NCBI RefSeq assembly: GCF_002067135.1
Contig: NZ_CP020105.1
Span: 3,162,001 to 3,226,000, forward strand
Source: Spirosoma rigui
Lineage (GTDB): Bacteria; Bacteroidota; Bacteroidia; Cytophagales; Spirosomataceae
Direction of reading: 5' to 3'
DNA length: 64,000 nt
In this document: positions 35,257 to 43,985 of the stretch, in pieces
How positions within the stretch are numbered: the stretch's first letter is position 1
Layout of the letters: the number at the start of each line of letters is the position of its first letter
Program-made: the position numbers and the translations under genes
The notes under the pieces: model-generated
Database searches by the model: none
What the model saw: only the letters and a program-made list of their open reading frames with translations
Told to the model about the DNA's origin: nothing

Positions 35257-36012
35257 TTACAGGGTGATTAGTACGCCTACCGACGCGTAGTTGATCCAGG
35301 TAAAGTTGTAGATCGAATCGACGTTAGCGCCCCCTTCTACCACGCGGTAGCCCGCTTTTACACCAACAGCCTTACTGGCTTGGTAAACGGCACCTGCGAA
35401 GATATCCTCGGCCCGCCCGAATTTAGAGCCCAGCGCGTCGCCTTCCAGCAAAATGCTCCAGCGGTCACCAGGCCGGTAGGCTGCATAGAAATTGAGCAGC
35501 GGCACGAAACCAAGATCATCGAAGTGGGTGTCCCGACTGCCGGTCTCTCCGCGCAGGCGCACGTCGGCATCCCGTATTTTAGCCGTCAGGCCCGCTCCCA
35601 CGCGCCAGCGATCCCGGACGATGAAATCATACCGGTACGTAAGCCGGTACGAGTTGAATTTATACGAAGCTGTCAGGGGCTGATTCGCCGGAAACACAAC
35701 GTTGTTGAAATTAACGTCCCGGCTAAACTGTCCGGTATACTGCACGGTCAGGGGAGCATACAGCGCTGATACCGTATGGCGGTTACCGAAAGTATAGCCC
35801 GCCCGAACCCGGTAAAAAACGGTTGGTTTGGCTGATAGCTCGTTGCTCAGGTTAAACAGCGTACCACCCGAATTGGGAATGCGAACGTCGTTGTAGTTCG
35901 TGCCCAATACCAGGCCCGATTCGAGATCGAGCCGAAACTGACCGGACGAAGGAGCCGTGAAACAGGCAAGGAGCGCCAGGGCAATCCCGGCCACACGTAG
36001 TAAATGGGTCAT
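35257..36012 (-). CDS. Outer-membrane beta-barrel protein
   Basis: 251 residues. A signal peptide (MTHLLRVAGIALALLACFTA) precedes alternating strands with aromatic ends: FRLDLESGLVLGTNYNDVRI, VFYRVRAGYTFGNRHTVSAL, YKFNSYRLTYRYDFIVRDRW, and a closing strand WINYASVGVLITL. About ten strands can be counted, so a 10- to 12-strand barrel is likely. I do not assign a substrate. It is the first gene downstream of cdaA on the same strand (34 bases), but a functional link is not implied. Confidence 0.8.
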   Translation of the reverse strand: MTHLLRVAGIALALLACFTAPSSGQFRLDLESGLVLGTNYNDVRIPNSGGTLFNLSNELSAKPTVFYRVRAGYTFGNRHTVSALYAPLTVQYTGQFSRDVNFNNVVFPANQPLTASYKFNSYRLTYRYDFIVRDRWRVGAGLTAKIRDADVRLRGETGSRDTHFDDLGFVPLLNFYAAYRPGDRWSILLEGDALGSKFGRAEDIFAGAVYQASKAVGVKAGYRVVEGGANVDSIYNFTWINYASVGVLITL

Positions 36013-36046
36013 TGATCGTCGTTGAGTGTTTACACCCTAACCACGA

Positions 36047-36865
36047 CTAAGACAAAGAGTTTAAGAGCCTGGGTTCGCGCAGGTAGCTTTCCAGTTTGGC
36101 TTCGAGCTCCGTTAAATTCAGGTTCGTGTATAGTTCACCGTTAATAGCTAGCGCCATCCGGCCACTCTCTTCCGAGACGGCAATTACGGCCGCATCGGTG
36201 GCTTCGCTCATGCCCAGGGCCGCCCGGTGGCGGAAACCCAGCGAGGGCGGCAACTCGTCATCGTCCGATACGGGCAGGATACAGCGGGCCGCCCGTATGC
36301 GTCCGTCACTGATCAGCACTGCTCCGTCGTGAAGGGGGCTGTACTGGCTGAAAATGGCGAGCAGCAGCGGTTTGGATAGATCGGCGTTGACGATCTCGCC
36401 CGACAGCGCAAATTTTTCCAGATCGTCGTTTTTCTGGATAACGATTAACCCCCCCGAAAACTCGGCACCCAGTGTTTTGCAGGTATCAATGATGGGTTTT
36501 AATTGGGTGTGCTTCTCTTCCGGAGTTGCCTGGCGCATGAGCCACCGCCGTAGCCATCGGCTGTTGGCCATATTGGTCGATTTGCCGATCAGCAACAGAA
36601 ATCGCCGGATTTCCTGCTGAAATATGATAATCAGTGCCAGCGCACCCACACTGATGAAATATTCCAGGATGGTCGTCATCAGGTTAAGCCCTAAGGCTTT
36701 CACCACCAGATAAGCCAGGTAAACCAGCAGATAGCCAATGAAGACCCGGCTGGCTACACTGCCCCGGACGAGGTTATAAATCTGATAGATGAGGACGGTA
36801 ACGAGCAGAATGTCGAGCAGATCGAGCCAGCCAACATCCAAAAAACCCAAGCGAAATGCCAGCAT
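36047..36865 (-). CDS. cdaA: Diadenylate cyclase CdaA
   Basis: 272 residues. Three N-terminal membrane helices (LLDILLVTVLIYQIYNLVRG, FIGYLLVYLAYLVVKALGL and ILEYFISVGALALIIIFQQE) precede a DisA_N/DAC domain with motif LHDGAVLISDGRIRAARC (DGA) and GFRHRAALGMSEATDA (RHR). The domain condenses two ATP into c-di-AMP, a messenger that controls potassium and osmotic balance in many bacteria. Length and order are typical. No CdaR-like gene follows. A KUP potassium transporter gene lies about 12 kb away in this window; control of it by c-di-AMP is possible but unshown. Confidence 0.94.
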   Translation of the reverse strand: MLAFRLGFLDVGWLDLLDILLVTVLIYQIYNLVRGSVASRVFIGYLLVYLAYLVVKALGLNLMTTILEYFISVGALALIIIFQQEIRRFLLLIGKSTNMANSRWLRRWLMRQATPEEKHTQLKPIIDTCKTLGAEFSGGLIVIQKNDDLEKFALSGEIVNADLSKPLLLAIFSQYSPLHDGAVLISDGRIRAARCILPVSDDDELPPSLGFRHRAALGMSEATDAAVIAVSEESGRMALAINGELYTNLNLTELEAKLESYLREPRLLNSLS

Positions 36866-36904
36866 ACAGGAAAGGGAACAGGGGCGGAATTAGGGTACTA
36901 CTGA

Positions 36905-36937
36905 ACAAGACAACGCGTTTGTTACCGCGCGTCTTGT
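36905..36937 (-). terminator. Hairpin between rnz and cdaA
   Basis: Stem arms 36905-36911 and 36931-36937 pair perfectly, with inner GC pairs. It follows the rnz stop on the minus strand by 11 bases and probably ends that message before cdaA. Confidence 0.55.
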
Positions 36938-36947
36938 TGTCGGTGCC

Positions 36948-37850
36948 CTAAATAACAAAGGTTTCGCCTTCTTCCGCAAGGTATGTCTCCGGAAATACCG
37001 AACGGGCTTCGTCCAGAAACGGATCAAACTGTTTATACCGGGAGGAAAAATGACCGATCAGCAATTGGCCAACGCCGGCTTCTGCGGCAATGGTAGCCGC
37101 CTGCCGGGCCGTTGAATGGTACACTTCATCTGCCCGCGCTGCATTATCATCCAGGAAAGTAGCTTCGTGGTAGAGCAGGCTGACGCCCCGAAGCTGCTGC
37201 GGTAAGTCCGCGATGAATCGGGTATCGGAGCAGAAGGCATACGAACGGGGCGGATTGGCGGGCACGGTATAGTCGGCGGCTGCATACAGGACGAGGCCAG
37301 TTTCGTCGATGATATCGTGTCCCTCCTTCAATTGTTTCAGATAGTGTACCGGTACGTCAGCGGGAAGTCGTTCGCGGAGCAGGTGTGGTTTACGCGGCTT
37401 CTCCCGGAATAGATAGCCTGAGCAATCGATTCGATGCTGAAGCGGAACCGATTCTACTGTCACCTGCGGATGATCGAGCAGCAGGGTAGGGGCGGCTGGG
37501 TCAACCGCCTGGAAATGCAGGTTGTAGCCCAGCCTTGAATCGGACACCCGAAAAATGGTCGTCAACACCTCGTCCAGGCCGCGCGGACCGAACAGGTAGA
37601 GGTCTTCGGTCCGGCCCGACAGGTTCAGCGTCGACAGGAGCGGAGCAAGCCCGAAGTAGTGATCGCCGTGCAGATGACTGATAAAAATATAACGCAACCG
37701 GCCCGGTCTGATCTTCTGTTCAATCAAACGAAGCTGAGTGCCCTCGCCACAGTCGATCAGCATGTAATCGCTACCAACGGTCAGTAGCTGAGCCGTTGGA
37801 TGCATCCGCAACGAAGGCGTAGCCGAACCGGCTCCCAGAATGGTGAGCAT
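36948..37850 (-). CDS. rnz: Ribonuclease Z
   Basis: 300 residues from ATG 37850 (MLTILGAGSATPSLRMHPTA), the usual family start; ATGs at 37943 and 37946 are in frame and would add 31-32 residues and overlap the STAS gene. RNase Z cuts the 3' trailer from tRNA precursors. The metallo-beta-lactamase motif is FISHLHGDHYFGL, other metal ligands lie in SLLYHEATFLDDNAARADEV and LLIGHFSSRYKQ, and the GEGTQLRL and PLQHRIDCSGYLF blocks match the family. The start choice is not certain. Confidence 0.92.
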   Translation of the reverse strand: MLTILGAGSATPSLRMHPTAQLLTVGSDYMLIDCGEGTQLRLIEQKIRPGRLRYIFISHLHGDHYFGLAPLLSTLNLSGRTEDLYLFGPRGLDEVLTTIFRVSDSRLGYNLHFQAVDPAAPTLLLDHPQVTVESVPLQHRIDCSGYLFREKPRKPHLLRERLPADVPVHYLKQLKEGHDIIDETGLVLYAAADYTVPANPPRSYAFCSDTRFIADLPQQLRGVSLLYHEATFLDDNAARADEVYHSTARQAATIAAEAGVGQLLIGHFSSRYKQFDPFLDEARSVFPETYLAEEGETFVI

Positions 37851-37905
37851 AAACGGCTGGGCCGGTTTTGGGTGTTCCGGGTCGCGGTTAGGCGAGTGAT
37901 CGGGT

Positions 37906-38316
37906 CTAATCCCGCCCGAGGCTGCCCCCTGCGTCGTATTCATCATCGCTTTCGCTTCGAAAATCGTTTTCCAGTTCATTCATAAACACCGCGTCGATGG
38001 CTTCTTCTACCGTTGGCAGAATGGTCATATCGCTGATGCCGGCCTTATCCAAAAATTCAATGAGGTCGTCATTCTGGGTTACCAATACCAGCAAACCTAC
38101 CTCATTAGTACACTGCCGGTTTACTTTCCGGATGGTGCTGACGCCCGCCGGATCGACCGATTGAACAGGGTCCATATCCACGATTATATTGCTGTAGCCT
38201 TCCCGGAACAACACCCGGCTCAGGGCTTCAAAATCGGTTGGGACTTCACCCTCAAAAGCGCTTTCGGCTAACCGGATCAGGGCGTACTGTTCGTTTTTTT
38301 CAATTGTATAGGTCAT
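37906..38316 (-). CDS. STAS-domain protein lacking the phospho-serine
   Basis: 136 residues. A STAS (anti-anti-sigma-like) fold is indicated by IEKNEQYALIRLAES, GYSNIIVDMDPVQSVDPAGV and LLVLVTQNDDLIEFLDKAGI. In active anti-sigma antagonists a Ser follows the conserved Asp (DSSG); here the segment reads VDPAGVST, so the usual phosphorylated serine is replaced. The C-terminal 25 residues are acidic and likely disordered. It precedes rnz by about 55 bases. The role is unknown. Confidence 0.82.
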   Translation of the reverse strand: MTYTIEKNEQYALIRLAESAFEGEVPTDFEALSRVLFREGYSNIIVDMDPVQSVDPAGVSTIRKVNRQCTNEVGLLVLVTQNDDLIEFLDKAGISDMTILPTVEEAIDAVFMNELENDFRSESDDEYDAGGSLGRD

Positions 38317-38418
38317 AGTTAGTCAAGCTGAAGCTGGGTTGACCGGGCCGGGGTCGTCTCTGAACGGCCGTCTGTGACGCGCCCGGTGCCCAACAAAAGG
38401 TATCACATCAGTTTAGGT

Positions 38419-39357
38419 TTAGGCATTCAGGGCTTGTAGTACATTGGTTTCGATCCGGCTCAGCGGATCGGCCGCGTCAGCCGGTTGAAATGACTGACCG
38501 GTCACGGTTTCGAATAGCTCGATGTACCGTTTCGAGATCTGGTGTACCCACTCGTCGGACATTACGGGCACGGTTTGCCCTGTTTTGCCCTGAAAACCGT
38601 TTGTGATAAGCCATTCTCTAACGAATTCTTTTGACAATTGTTTCTGAGGCTGGCCCCCCCGCTGGTTCTCATCGTACACATCCGCGTAAAAATACCTTGA
38701 GGAGTCGGGGGTGTGTACTTCGTCGATCAGGTAAACAGTATCGTCCAGCTTGCCGAACTCATATTTAGTGTCGACCAGAATCAAGCCGCGCCGGGCGGCC
38801 ATCTCGGTTCCCCGGCCAAACAAAGCCAGTGCATACCGCTCCAGCTGAACGTAATCGCTTTCGCTCACGATACCCTGGCGAAGGATTTCCTCCCGGCTGA
38901 TATCTTCGTCGTGGCCTTCGTGGGCTTTGGTGCTTGGTGTAATGATAGGCTCGGGCAGGCGGTCGTTTTCGCGCAGCCCGTCGGGCAGGGATACCCCGCA
39001 GAGTGTCCGTTTTCCGGCGCGGTACTCCCGCCAGGCGTGGCCGGCCAGGTACCCCCGCACGACCATTTCAACGGCAAAGGGGTCGCAACGCAGACCAATG
39101 CTCACGTTTGGATCGGGCACGCTCAGTAACCAGTTCGGAACAATATCGGCCGTTGCTCTCAGGAAGTATTCGGCGGTCTGGTTCAGTACCTGCCCTTTCA
39201 GCGGAATGGGTCGGGGGAGTACCACGTCAAAGGCCGAAATCCGGTCGGAAGCAATCATGATCAACTTATCCGGGAACGAGTACACATCCCGAACTTTACC
39301 ACGATAGAAGGCCGTCTGGCCCGGGAACTGGAAATTGGTTTCCTGAATTGCGTTCAT
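38419..39357 (-). CDS. purC: Phosphoribosylaminoimidazole-succinocarboxamide synthase
   Basis: 312 residues, the long bacterial/eukaryotic type. PurC (SAICAR synthetase) joins aspartate to CAIR in purine synthesis. Motifs: [29 protein letters not shown] and [29 protein letters not shown] block ([17 protein letters not shown]) and LVDTKYEFG. These are characteristic. It stands alone with 100 bases to the STAS gene downstream. Confidence 0.96.
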   Translation of the reverse strand: MNAIQETNFQFPGQTAFYRGKVRDVYSFPDKLIMIASDRISAFDVVLPRPIPLKGQVLNQTAEYFLRATADIVPNWLLSVPDPNVSIGLRCDPFAVEMVVRGYLAGHAWREYRAGKRTLCGVSLPDGLRENDRLPEPIITPSTKAHEGHDEDISREEILRQGIVSESDYVQLERYALALFGRGTEMAARRGLILVDTKYEFGKLDDTVYLIDEVHTPDSSRYFYADVYDENQRGGQPQKQLSKEFVREWLITNGFQGKTGQTVPVMSDEWVHQISKRYIELFETVTGQSFQPADAADPLSRIETNVLQALNA

Positions 39358-39443
39358 TTATAGAGGTTTACAATGCGTAAATTAACGTGTGCGTGATGTG
39401 GGTTTATCGACTTTTGACCACTGGAGAAAGCCGGCGCTACGGG

Positions 39444-40619
39444 TTATAATCGTTCCAGGACAAGAGCCGATGCGCCCCCGCCCCCGTTACAGATGCCCAC
39501 GGCACCGTAGCGCCCGCCCTGCTGCTGCAGTACGTTGGTGAGCGTTGTTACAATGCGGGCACCCGATGCTCCCAGCGGGTGGCCAATGGATACGGCACCG
39601 CCAAAGACGTTAAGTTTTTCCTGCGGCACCTGCAGTACTTCGCTGAAAGCCAGCGGGACAACGGCAAACGCTTCGTTGACTTCAAAATAATCAATATCGT
39701 TGGTGGTGAGTCCGGCGCGTTCAATAGCCAGCGGAACCGCCTTCGTAGGCGCCGTTGTGAACCACTGGGGTTCCTGCTCGGCGTCGGCATAGGCAACGAT
39801 CCGGGCCAGTGGTTTCAGGCCAAGTTCGTCGGCTTTCCGGCGGCTCATAATCACCAGCGCCGACGCCCCATCGCTGATGGGCGAGGAACTGGCTGCGGTT
39901 ACCGTTCCGCCCGAACCGAAGGCTGGTTTCAGGGTTGGGATCTTGTCGTAAATCACATTCTTGTATTCTTCGTCTTCGGTCACAGTTACGGTGCCTTTGC
40001 GGCCTGCAACATCGATCGGTACGATTTCAGCGTTGAACCGGCCGCTCTGGGTGCTTTCTTCGGCCCGTTTGTATGACTGGACTGAGTAGGCGTCCTGAGC
40101 TTCGCGGCTGATAGCGTATTTCTCTGCCGTGCGGTCGGCAAACACACCCATCGAACATTGGTCGTAAACGTCAACCAGCCCGTCGCGGGCAAGTCCGTCG
40201 ACGAGCTCGGCGTTTCCATATTTATAGCCGAACCGGGCTTTGGGTACGTAGTAGGGAACGTTGGACATGCTCTCCATCCCCCCCGCCACGATCACATCGG
40301 CCTGGCCCAGCTGAATGGCCTGAGCCGCCAGCATAATTGCTTTGGTCCCCGACGCACACACTTTGTTAATGGTTGTGCAGGGAATAGTGGCGGGTAACCC
40401 GGCTTTAAGCGACGCCTGTTTAGCGGGAGCCTGCCCTACATTAGCCGACACTACGTTTCCCATGTATACTTCCTGTACCTGATCCGGCTGAACCCCGGCC
40501 CGGGTGAGTGCACCCCGAATGGCGGCCCCGCCGAGGTCGGTAGCGGAAAGGGTGGACAGGACGCCCCCAAACGACCCGATGGGTGTTCGTACGGCAGAAA
40601 TGATTACGACGTCGTTCAT
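39444..40619 (-). CDS. Acetyl-CoA C-acyltransferase (thiolase)
   Basis: 391 residues. The active-site Cys88 is in [19 protein letters not shown]; the C-terminal base region is [16 protein letters not shown] and the final [15 protein letters not shown] carries the second Cys. NEAFA is present in [13 protein letters not shown]. This is a typical biosynthetic or degradative thiolase of the acetyl-CoA acetyltransferase type; the chain-length preference is not visible. It is the third gene after VWA and TPR genes (22 bases from the latter) and may be co-transcribed, though that has no clear functional meaning. Confidence 0.93.
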   Translation of the reverse strand: MNDVVIISAVRTPIGSFGGVLSTLSATDLGGAAIRGALTRAGVQPDQVQEVYMGNVVSANVGQAPAKQASLKAGLPATIPCTTINKVCASGTKAIMLAAQAIQLGQADVIVAGGMESMSNVPYYVPKARFGYKYGNAELVDGLARDGLVDVYDQCSMGVFADRTAEKYAISREAQDAYSVQSYKRAEESTQSGRFNAEIVPIDVAGRKGTVTVTEDEEYKNVIYDKIPTLKPAFGSGGTVTAASSSPISDGASALVIMSRRKADELGLKPLARIVAYADAEQEPQWFTTAPTKAVPLAIERAGLTTNDIDYFEVNEAFAVVPLAFSEVLQVPQEKLNVFGGAVSIGHPLGASGARIVTTLTNVLQQQGGRYGAVGICNGGGGASALVLERL

Positions 40620-40641
40620 AGTGGCTGTTGATTCGGGGTGT

Positions 40642-41331
40642 TTACCAGCGATTACCGCTCGTGTTGGATTTGGTTTTGGAACCCCGGGCCGACTGGGTCA
40701 GCGCGTAGGGCAGGTCATCCTGCTGCATGGCGTTGAGGAGCTGAAGTGCCTGTTCCTCGCTGAGGTTCAGTTGCCGGAACCGGCGTAGCAACTCGTCCTG
40801 CCGCGACGACCGTTCGACCTGGCCGCCGGTGGGCTGAGGTTTATTTATGGTTTCTTTGCGGGCCGCCAGGCGCTGTTTCTGACCCGGTTTAGGCATGGGT
40901 TTACCGGAATACCGTTTTTTTATTAACTCAAAATTGTACCGTGCCGGTTCATTATTGGCATTTTCGAGGAGCGCCTGCCGAAAAAGGGCCAGTGCCGTAG
41001 CACTATCCCGGTCGAAACAGGCCATAACACCCAATTGCGTAGCGGCTACGGTGCGCAGGTCGGAGCGGTCGGACCGTAGCAGGGTTTCGTACTGGGGCCG
41101 GGCTTTAGTGTACTGCTTCAACTGGAAGTAAGTGTGTCCCAGATTGAGCCGTACGGCCGGATCGATGGTTGTGGTGGTCTTGCTCAGATACGCATACAGA
41201 GACAGCGCCCGGTCGAACTGACCAGCTCGATAGGCGAGCTCAGCTTCCTGGCGCGCCCGGTTGTTGTACGAGATCTGATTCGTGAGCGGATCGGCCCACC
41301 ACAGCCAGGCAACGAGGAATACATACACCAT
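40642..41331 (-). CDS. TPR membrane protein, BatC-like
   Basis: 229 residues. A short N-terminal hydrophobic segment (MVYVFLVAWLWWADPLTNQI) precedes about three to four TPR units: ELAYRAGQFDRALSLYAYLS, LNLGHTYFQLKQYTKARPQY, and DSATALALFRQALLENANNE. A basic, Gln-rich C-terminal part has a helix SEEQALQLLNAMQQDD. BatC-type TPR proteins work with VWA-domain BatA/BatB in Bacteroidota. It lies 51 bases after the VWA gene. A MoxR ATPase and a second VWA protein, usual in the Bat operon, are not in this window. Confidence 0.75.
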   Translation of the reverse strand: MVYVFLVAWLWWADPLTNQISYNNRARQEAELAYRAGQFDRALSLYAYLSKTTTTIDPAVRLNLGHTYFQLKQYTKARPQYETLLRSDRSDLRTVAATQLGVMACFDRDSATALALFRQALLENANNEPARYNFELIKKRYSGKPMPKPGQKQRLAARKETINKPQPTGGQVERSSRQDELLRRFRQLNLSEEQALQLLNAMQQDDLPYALTQSARGSKTKSNTSGNRW

Positions 41332-41382
41332 ATGAATTGACCGGATGACCAGCCAAAATTAAGGGGAAACTGTCAGACAAAC

Positions 41383-42345
41383 TCACAGTCGAAACGTCCG
41401 CACGGTTACAATCAGGTCTAGTGCAATCATTACCAGCGCCACGAGCACGAAATAAAAATACTTGTTGGTTGAAACGGCAATGCGTTGCTGATCGACCACC
41501 CGACCCTGCACTGACTGAATCAGCCCGGCCACATCGTAGATATAACGACCGCTGGCATCGACTTCAATATACTGTCCCCGCCCGTCGCGGGCCAGATTTT
41601 GCAGAAAGGTGCGGTTCAGTCGGCTACGAACGATCTGACGGTCGCTATCGCGGATAAAGTCGCGTCCGGACCGGATGGAAGCACCAGCTTCGGTACCTAT
41701 CCCAACGGTAATGAGCGGCACGCCAAAGGTGCGTAGCCGGAGCAGTCCCGCCTGATCACAGGGACCGAAGTTTTCGCCGTCGCTGAAAAGGACAATGGCT
41801 TTGACTCGCTGCCGGGTAGAGGGGTCGGTGAGAAGTTTCTGGCGGGCCAGCTCAATGGCACTGCACAGATCGGTACCACTTACCGCGGCCGGGCTCGTAC
41901 GGATATCGCGGGTGAACTGTTTAAGGGCATCGTGGTCGGCAGTGAGGGGCGACAACACAAACGACTCCGACGAAGTCAGAATCAGCCCGAAACGGTCGGC
42001 GGGAAGTGTATCGCACAACTGCTGAACGTTGTACTTGACCCGTTCGAGCCGGGTAGGGACTACGTCGCCGGCATCCATGGAGCGGGATACATCGACCAGC
42101 AGGAACACATCCCGTCCGGCGGTGGCCAGTTCACCATCGGCTTCCCCGAATGAGGGACCCAACAGGGCCACGATCAGTAGGCTGAGGTAGGTACCCCGCA
42201 GAAAAAACTTTGGGATCACGCCCCAGGCCTGGGTATTCAGCTGTCGTGCCAGTCGAAATGTGCGCAGGATATACAGGGCATATAGTAGAATGAACAGGCC
42301 AATGAAAATAAATTCGGTGGTTGAAAACGAATAAAGCCAGTTCAT
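41383..42345 (-). CDS. VWA-domain membrane protein, BatB-like
   Basis: 320 residues. Two N-terminal membrane helices (FIFIGLFILLYALYILRTF and FLRGTYLSLLIVALLGPSF), a VWA domain, and one C-terminal helix (FYFVLVALVMIALDLIVTV). The metal-ion-dependent adhesion site is intact: DVSRSMDAGD (Asp85, Ser87, Ser89), the Thr in AVSGTDLCSAIELA, and VLFSDGENFGP. This is the BatA/BatB architecture, linked to envelope or oxygen stress tolerance in Bacteroidota, though the mechanism is unproven. It faces the tRNA-Ser gene, which is divergent. Confidence 0.87.
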   Translation of the reverse strand: MNWLYSFSTTEFIFIGLFILLYALYILRTFRLARQLNTQAWGVIPKFFLRGTYLSLLIVALLGPSFGEADGELATAGRDVFLLVDVSRSMDAGDVVPTRLERVKYNVQQLCDTLPADRFGLILTSSESFVLSPLTADHDALKQFTRDIRTSPAAVSGTDLCSAIELARQKLLTDPSTRQRVKAIVLFSDGENFGPCDQAGLLRLRTFGVPLITVGIGTEAGASIRSGRDFIRDSDRQIVRSRLNRTFLQNLARDGRGQYIEVDASGRYIYDVAGLIQSVQGRVVDQQRIAVSTNKYFYFVLVALVMIALDLIVTVRTFRL

Positions 42346-42446
42346 AGAGACGCGTAATTTGGCTGGTACTGAACCTACTGACGCGTAGGGGTAGGCGCCG
42401 AAAAAGGCGAAATTAGTGATTAAGAAAAGATTTTACAGGACATCTC

Positions 42447-42477
42447 TTGTCGAAAACGGTGAATCGCCCTATCTTTG
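42447..42477 (+). promoter_or_regulatory. tRNA-Ser promoter (TTG-N20-TATCTTTG)
   Basis: TTG at 42447-42449, a 20-base spacer and TATCTTTG at 42470-42477: an exact match to the Bacteroidota consensus. The tRNA starts 36 bases downstream. Confidence 0.75.
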
Positions 42478-42513
42478 TGCCCTGATTAATCGCCAAGCGG
42501 TTAATTGGACTAC

Positions 42514-42600
42514 GGAGAGATGCCTGAGTGGCCGAAAGGAACAGTTTGCTAAACTGTCGTACTGGTAACGGTACCGAGGGTTCGAATCCCTCTCTCTCCG
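42514..42600 (+). tRNA. tRNA-Ser(GCT)
   Basis: 87 bases with a complete cloverleaf. The acceptor arms GGAGAGA (42514-42520) and TCTCTCC pair over seven bases, with G as discriminator and CA after it. The anticodon stem ACAGT/ACTGT encloses TTGCTAA with anticodon GCT. A long variable arm (GTACTGGTAACGGTAC) marks class II serine tRNA, and GAGGG TTCGAAT CCCTC is the T arm. It reads AGC and AGT codons. Confidence 0.95.
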
Positions 42601-42653
42601 CAGCGTTAAGTTGAAATAGTTTTGCGTAAATGTGGATGCAATCGTTTTTTTCG

Positions 42654-42661
42654 TATCTTTG
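42654..42661 (+). promoter_or_regulatory. tRNA-Pro -7 element (TATCTTTG)
   Basis: Exact TAnnTTTG between the two tRNA genes, 34 bases before tRNA-Pro. The -33 region reads TGTGG at a suitable distance, a weaker match. A second TAnnTTTG (42617-42624) lies just upstream. Together with the tRNA-Ser promoter it suggests that each tRNA has its own start. Confidence 0.5.
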
Positions 42662-42695
42662 CACCCGTCGAGCAGTAAAGAAGCTTAACAGAGTT

Positions 42696-42769
42696 CGGGG
42701 TGTAGCGTAGCCCGGTATCGCGCCTGCTTTGGGAGCAGGAGGTCGTAGGTTCGAATCCTGCCACCCCGA
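42696..42769 (+). tRNA. tRNA-Pro(TGG)
   Basis: 74 bases. Acceptor arms CGGGGTG (42696-42702) and CACCCCG (42762-42768) pair, discriminator A. The anticodon stem CCTGC/GCAGG encloses TTTGGGA with anticodon TGG; the T loop is TTCGAAT within GTAGG/CCTGC. The genome does not encode the 3' CCA. It reads proline codons. An antisense frame crossing it (42413-42772) is not a gene. Confidence 0.95.
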
Positions 42770-42773
42770 CACT

Positions 42774-42811
42774 AAAAACCGTCTGGTTCGAAAGAGCTGG
42801 ACGGTTTTTTT
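42774..42811 (+). terminator. Terminator of tRNA-Pro
   Basis: AAAAACCGTC (42774-42783) pairs with GACGGTTTTT (starting at 42800) and a T-run follows to 42811; a standard rho-independent form five bases after the tRNA. Confidence 0.8.
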
Positions 42812-42888
42812 ATGCCCTGTGCTGGACCTGGCGCTGTATGGGGTAACGCCGATAAACAGCCATTCTATCCTCCCATCCGGTTCAGCTT

Positions 42889-42916
42889 TTGCCCGAAGAG
42901 CGGGTCAGTAGCTTTG
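42889..42916 (+). promoter_or_regulatory. Promoter of the 90-residue membrane protein
   Basis: TTG at 42889-42891, a 17-base spacer and TAGCTTTG at 42909-42916, an exact TAnnTTTG. The ATG is 19 bases further, consistent with a short leader. Confidence 0.55.
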
Positions 42917-42934
42917 CGTAAAATAAATGTATTT

Positions 42935-43207
42935 ATGCAAACGAGACTATACCGCTGGACTTCATGCCCGTATGATCAGTCGACCCTGGCCGGGTTATCC
43001 AACGACCAGCTGCTGCGCAAGCGAATCAGAAACCGGCAGGCGGGGATCGTCATGCTGGCGCTGATCGCGTTGGTGCTGGTGATGTCACTTGCGCTGGCGA
43101 ACTACCTGGTCGCTGTTACCACCTGGGCCCTGATTCCCGCCCTGGATGACTACATAAAAAGAAGAAAAGCCATCAACGCCCAGCTTACAGGGCGGGGCCT
43201 TCACTGA
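42935..43207 (+). CDS. Small hypothetical membrane protein
   Basis: 90 residues from ATG 42935 (MQTRLYRWTSCPYDQSTLAG); the longer frame from 42812 starts upstream of the promoter and is rejected. A polar 40-residue N-terminus is followed by a hydrophobic stretch that may form two short helices (AGIVMLALIALVLVMSLALA, then VAVTTWALIPALDDYIKRRK). Not recognised. The promoter and short leader support a real gene. Confidence 0.6.
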   Translation: MQTRLYRWTSCPYDQSTLAGLSNDQLLRKRIRNRQAGIVMLALIALVLVMSLALANYLVAVTTWALIPALDDYIKRRKAINAQLTGRGLH

Positions 43208-43412
43208 CTGATCTCACCCACGACAGTTACCGCAAGTGCCCCGTCCGGTTCTGTTTCAGATTAGAGGTCGTCTGTCCCCAGGAGAAGTATTGTTGCCGGA
43301 CAGTGCCTCCTGGTGTGATACGTTCGCCGGAAAAGGTTGTTAATTGGTATCGTATCAAGCAGATCTGAGTGAATCTCAAGCGCAACCGATGCGCGGCAAT
43401 GACTAACGGGGT

Positions 43413-43444
43413 CTAATTTTGATTCACAACATCAGAGAATCAAA
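43413..43444 (+). promoter_or_regulatory. -7 element with overlapping inverted repeat
   Basis: TAATTTTG (43413-43420, exact TAnnTTTG) overlaps a perfect 9-base inverted repeat (43416-43424 with 43436-43444). The NTF2-like gene starts at 43460. The repeat is placed to act as an operator or as a leader hairpin. No TTG at -33. Confidence 0.4.
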
Positions 43445-43459
43445 ACCGGTAATAAAATC

Positions 43460-43807
43460 ATGGACTACCAGCTACTACTGCGCCAGCTTTACCGCGATTT
43501 CAACGCCCGCCACATCGATGCTGTCCTAACGCATCTGCACACCGATGTGGCCTGGCCAAATGGGTGGGAGGGCGGCTCGGTAACGGGACAGGAGGAAGTC
43601 CGGGCGTACTGGCTCCGCCAATGGCAGGAAATAGATCCTGAAGTTCTGCCCACCTCTTTTGAAACCGGTCCCAATGGTCAGATTAAGGTAGGGGTTCGCC
43701 AGATTATCAGGGACTTAAGTGGTCAGGTTCTGAGCGATAGTCTACTGATGCATACTTACACGTTCGTGGACGGTAAGGTAAAAGCCATGGTCATTGAGAC
43801 GTACTAG
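43460..43807 (+). CDS. NTF2-like (SnoaL) protein
   Basis: 115 residues, no signal. The NTF2/SnoaL-like fold is indicated by LLLRQLYRDFNARHIDAVLT, the His-Asp pocket in HLHTDVAWPNGWEGGSVTGQ, and VRAYWLRQWQEIDPEVLPTS. Such proteins are often isomerases, cyclases or binding proteins of polar small molecules. The conserved tryptophans and W-P-N-G-W segment are common in one ketosteroid-isomerase-like subgroup. Function open. Confidence 0.83.
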   Translation: MDYQLLLRQLYRDFNARHIDAVLTHLHTDVAWPNGWEGGSVTGQEEVRAYWLRQWQEIDPEVLPTSFETGPNGQIKVGVRQIIRDLSGQVLSDSLLMHTYTFVDGKVKAMVIETY

Positions 43808-43985
43808 CCCGTTATTTTTTTTCTGTTGATTTTCAGGGCTCTGTGGGATGATGTAGGCGTAGGATGTGTACAGTTTGCTAAAATGCTGTACCTTTCGGGG
43901 CAAATTTCTTACTCTTACGTTAAGGTTTGTAATAAATCGGCCATGTTAATTTCCCATTCGTTCACTCGGCCTTTTCACATATCAT

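Noticed and set aside
42413..42772. Minus-strand frame with WQDSNLRPPAPKAGAIPGY
   Set aside because: It is the antisense translation of the tRNA-Ser and tRNA-Pro genes, a well-known false gene pattern.
42812..42934. Upstream extension of the 90-residue membrane protein
   Set aside because: Lies before and across the TTG-N17-TAGCTTTG promoter, so it is unlikely to be translated.
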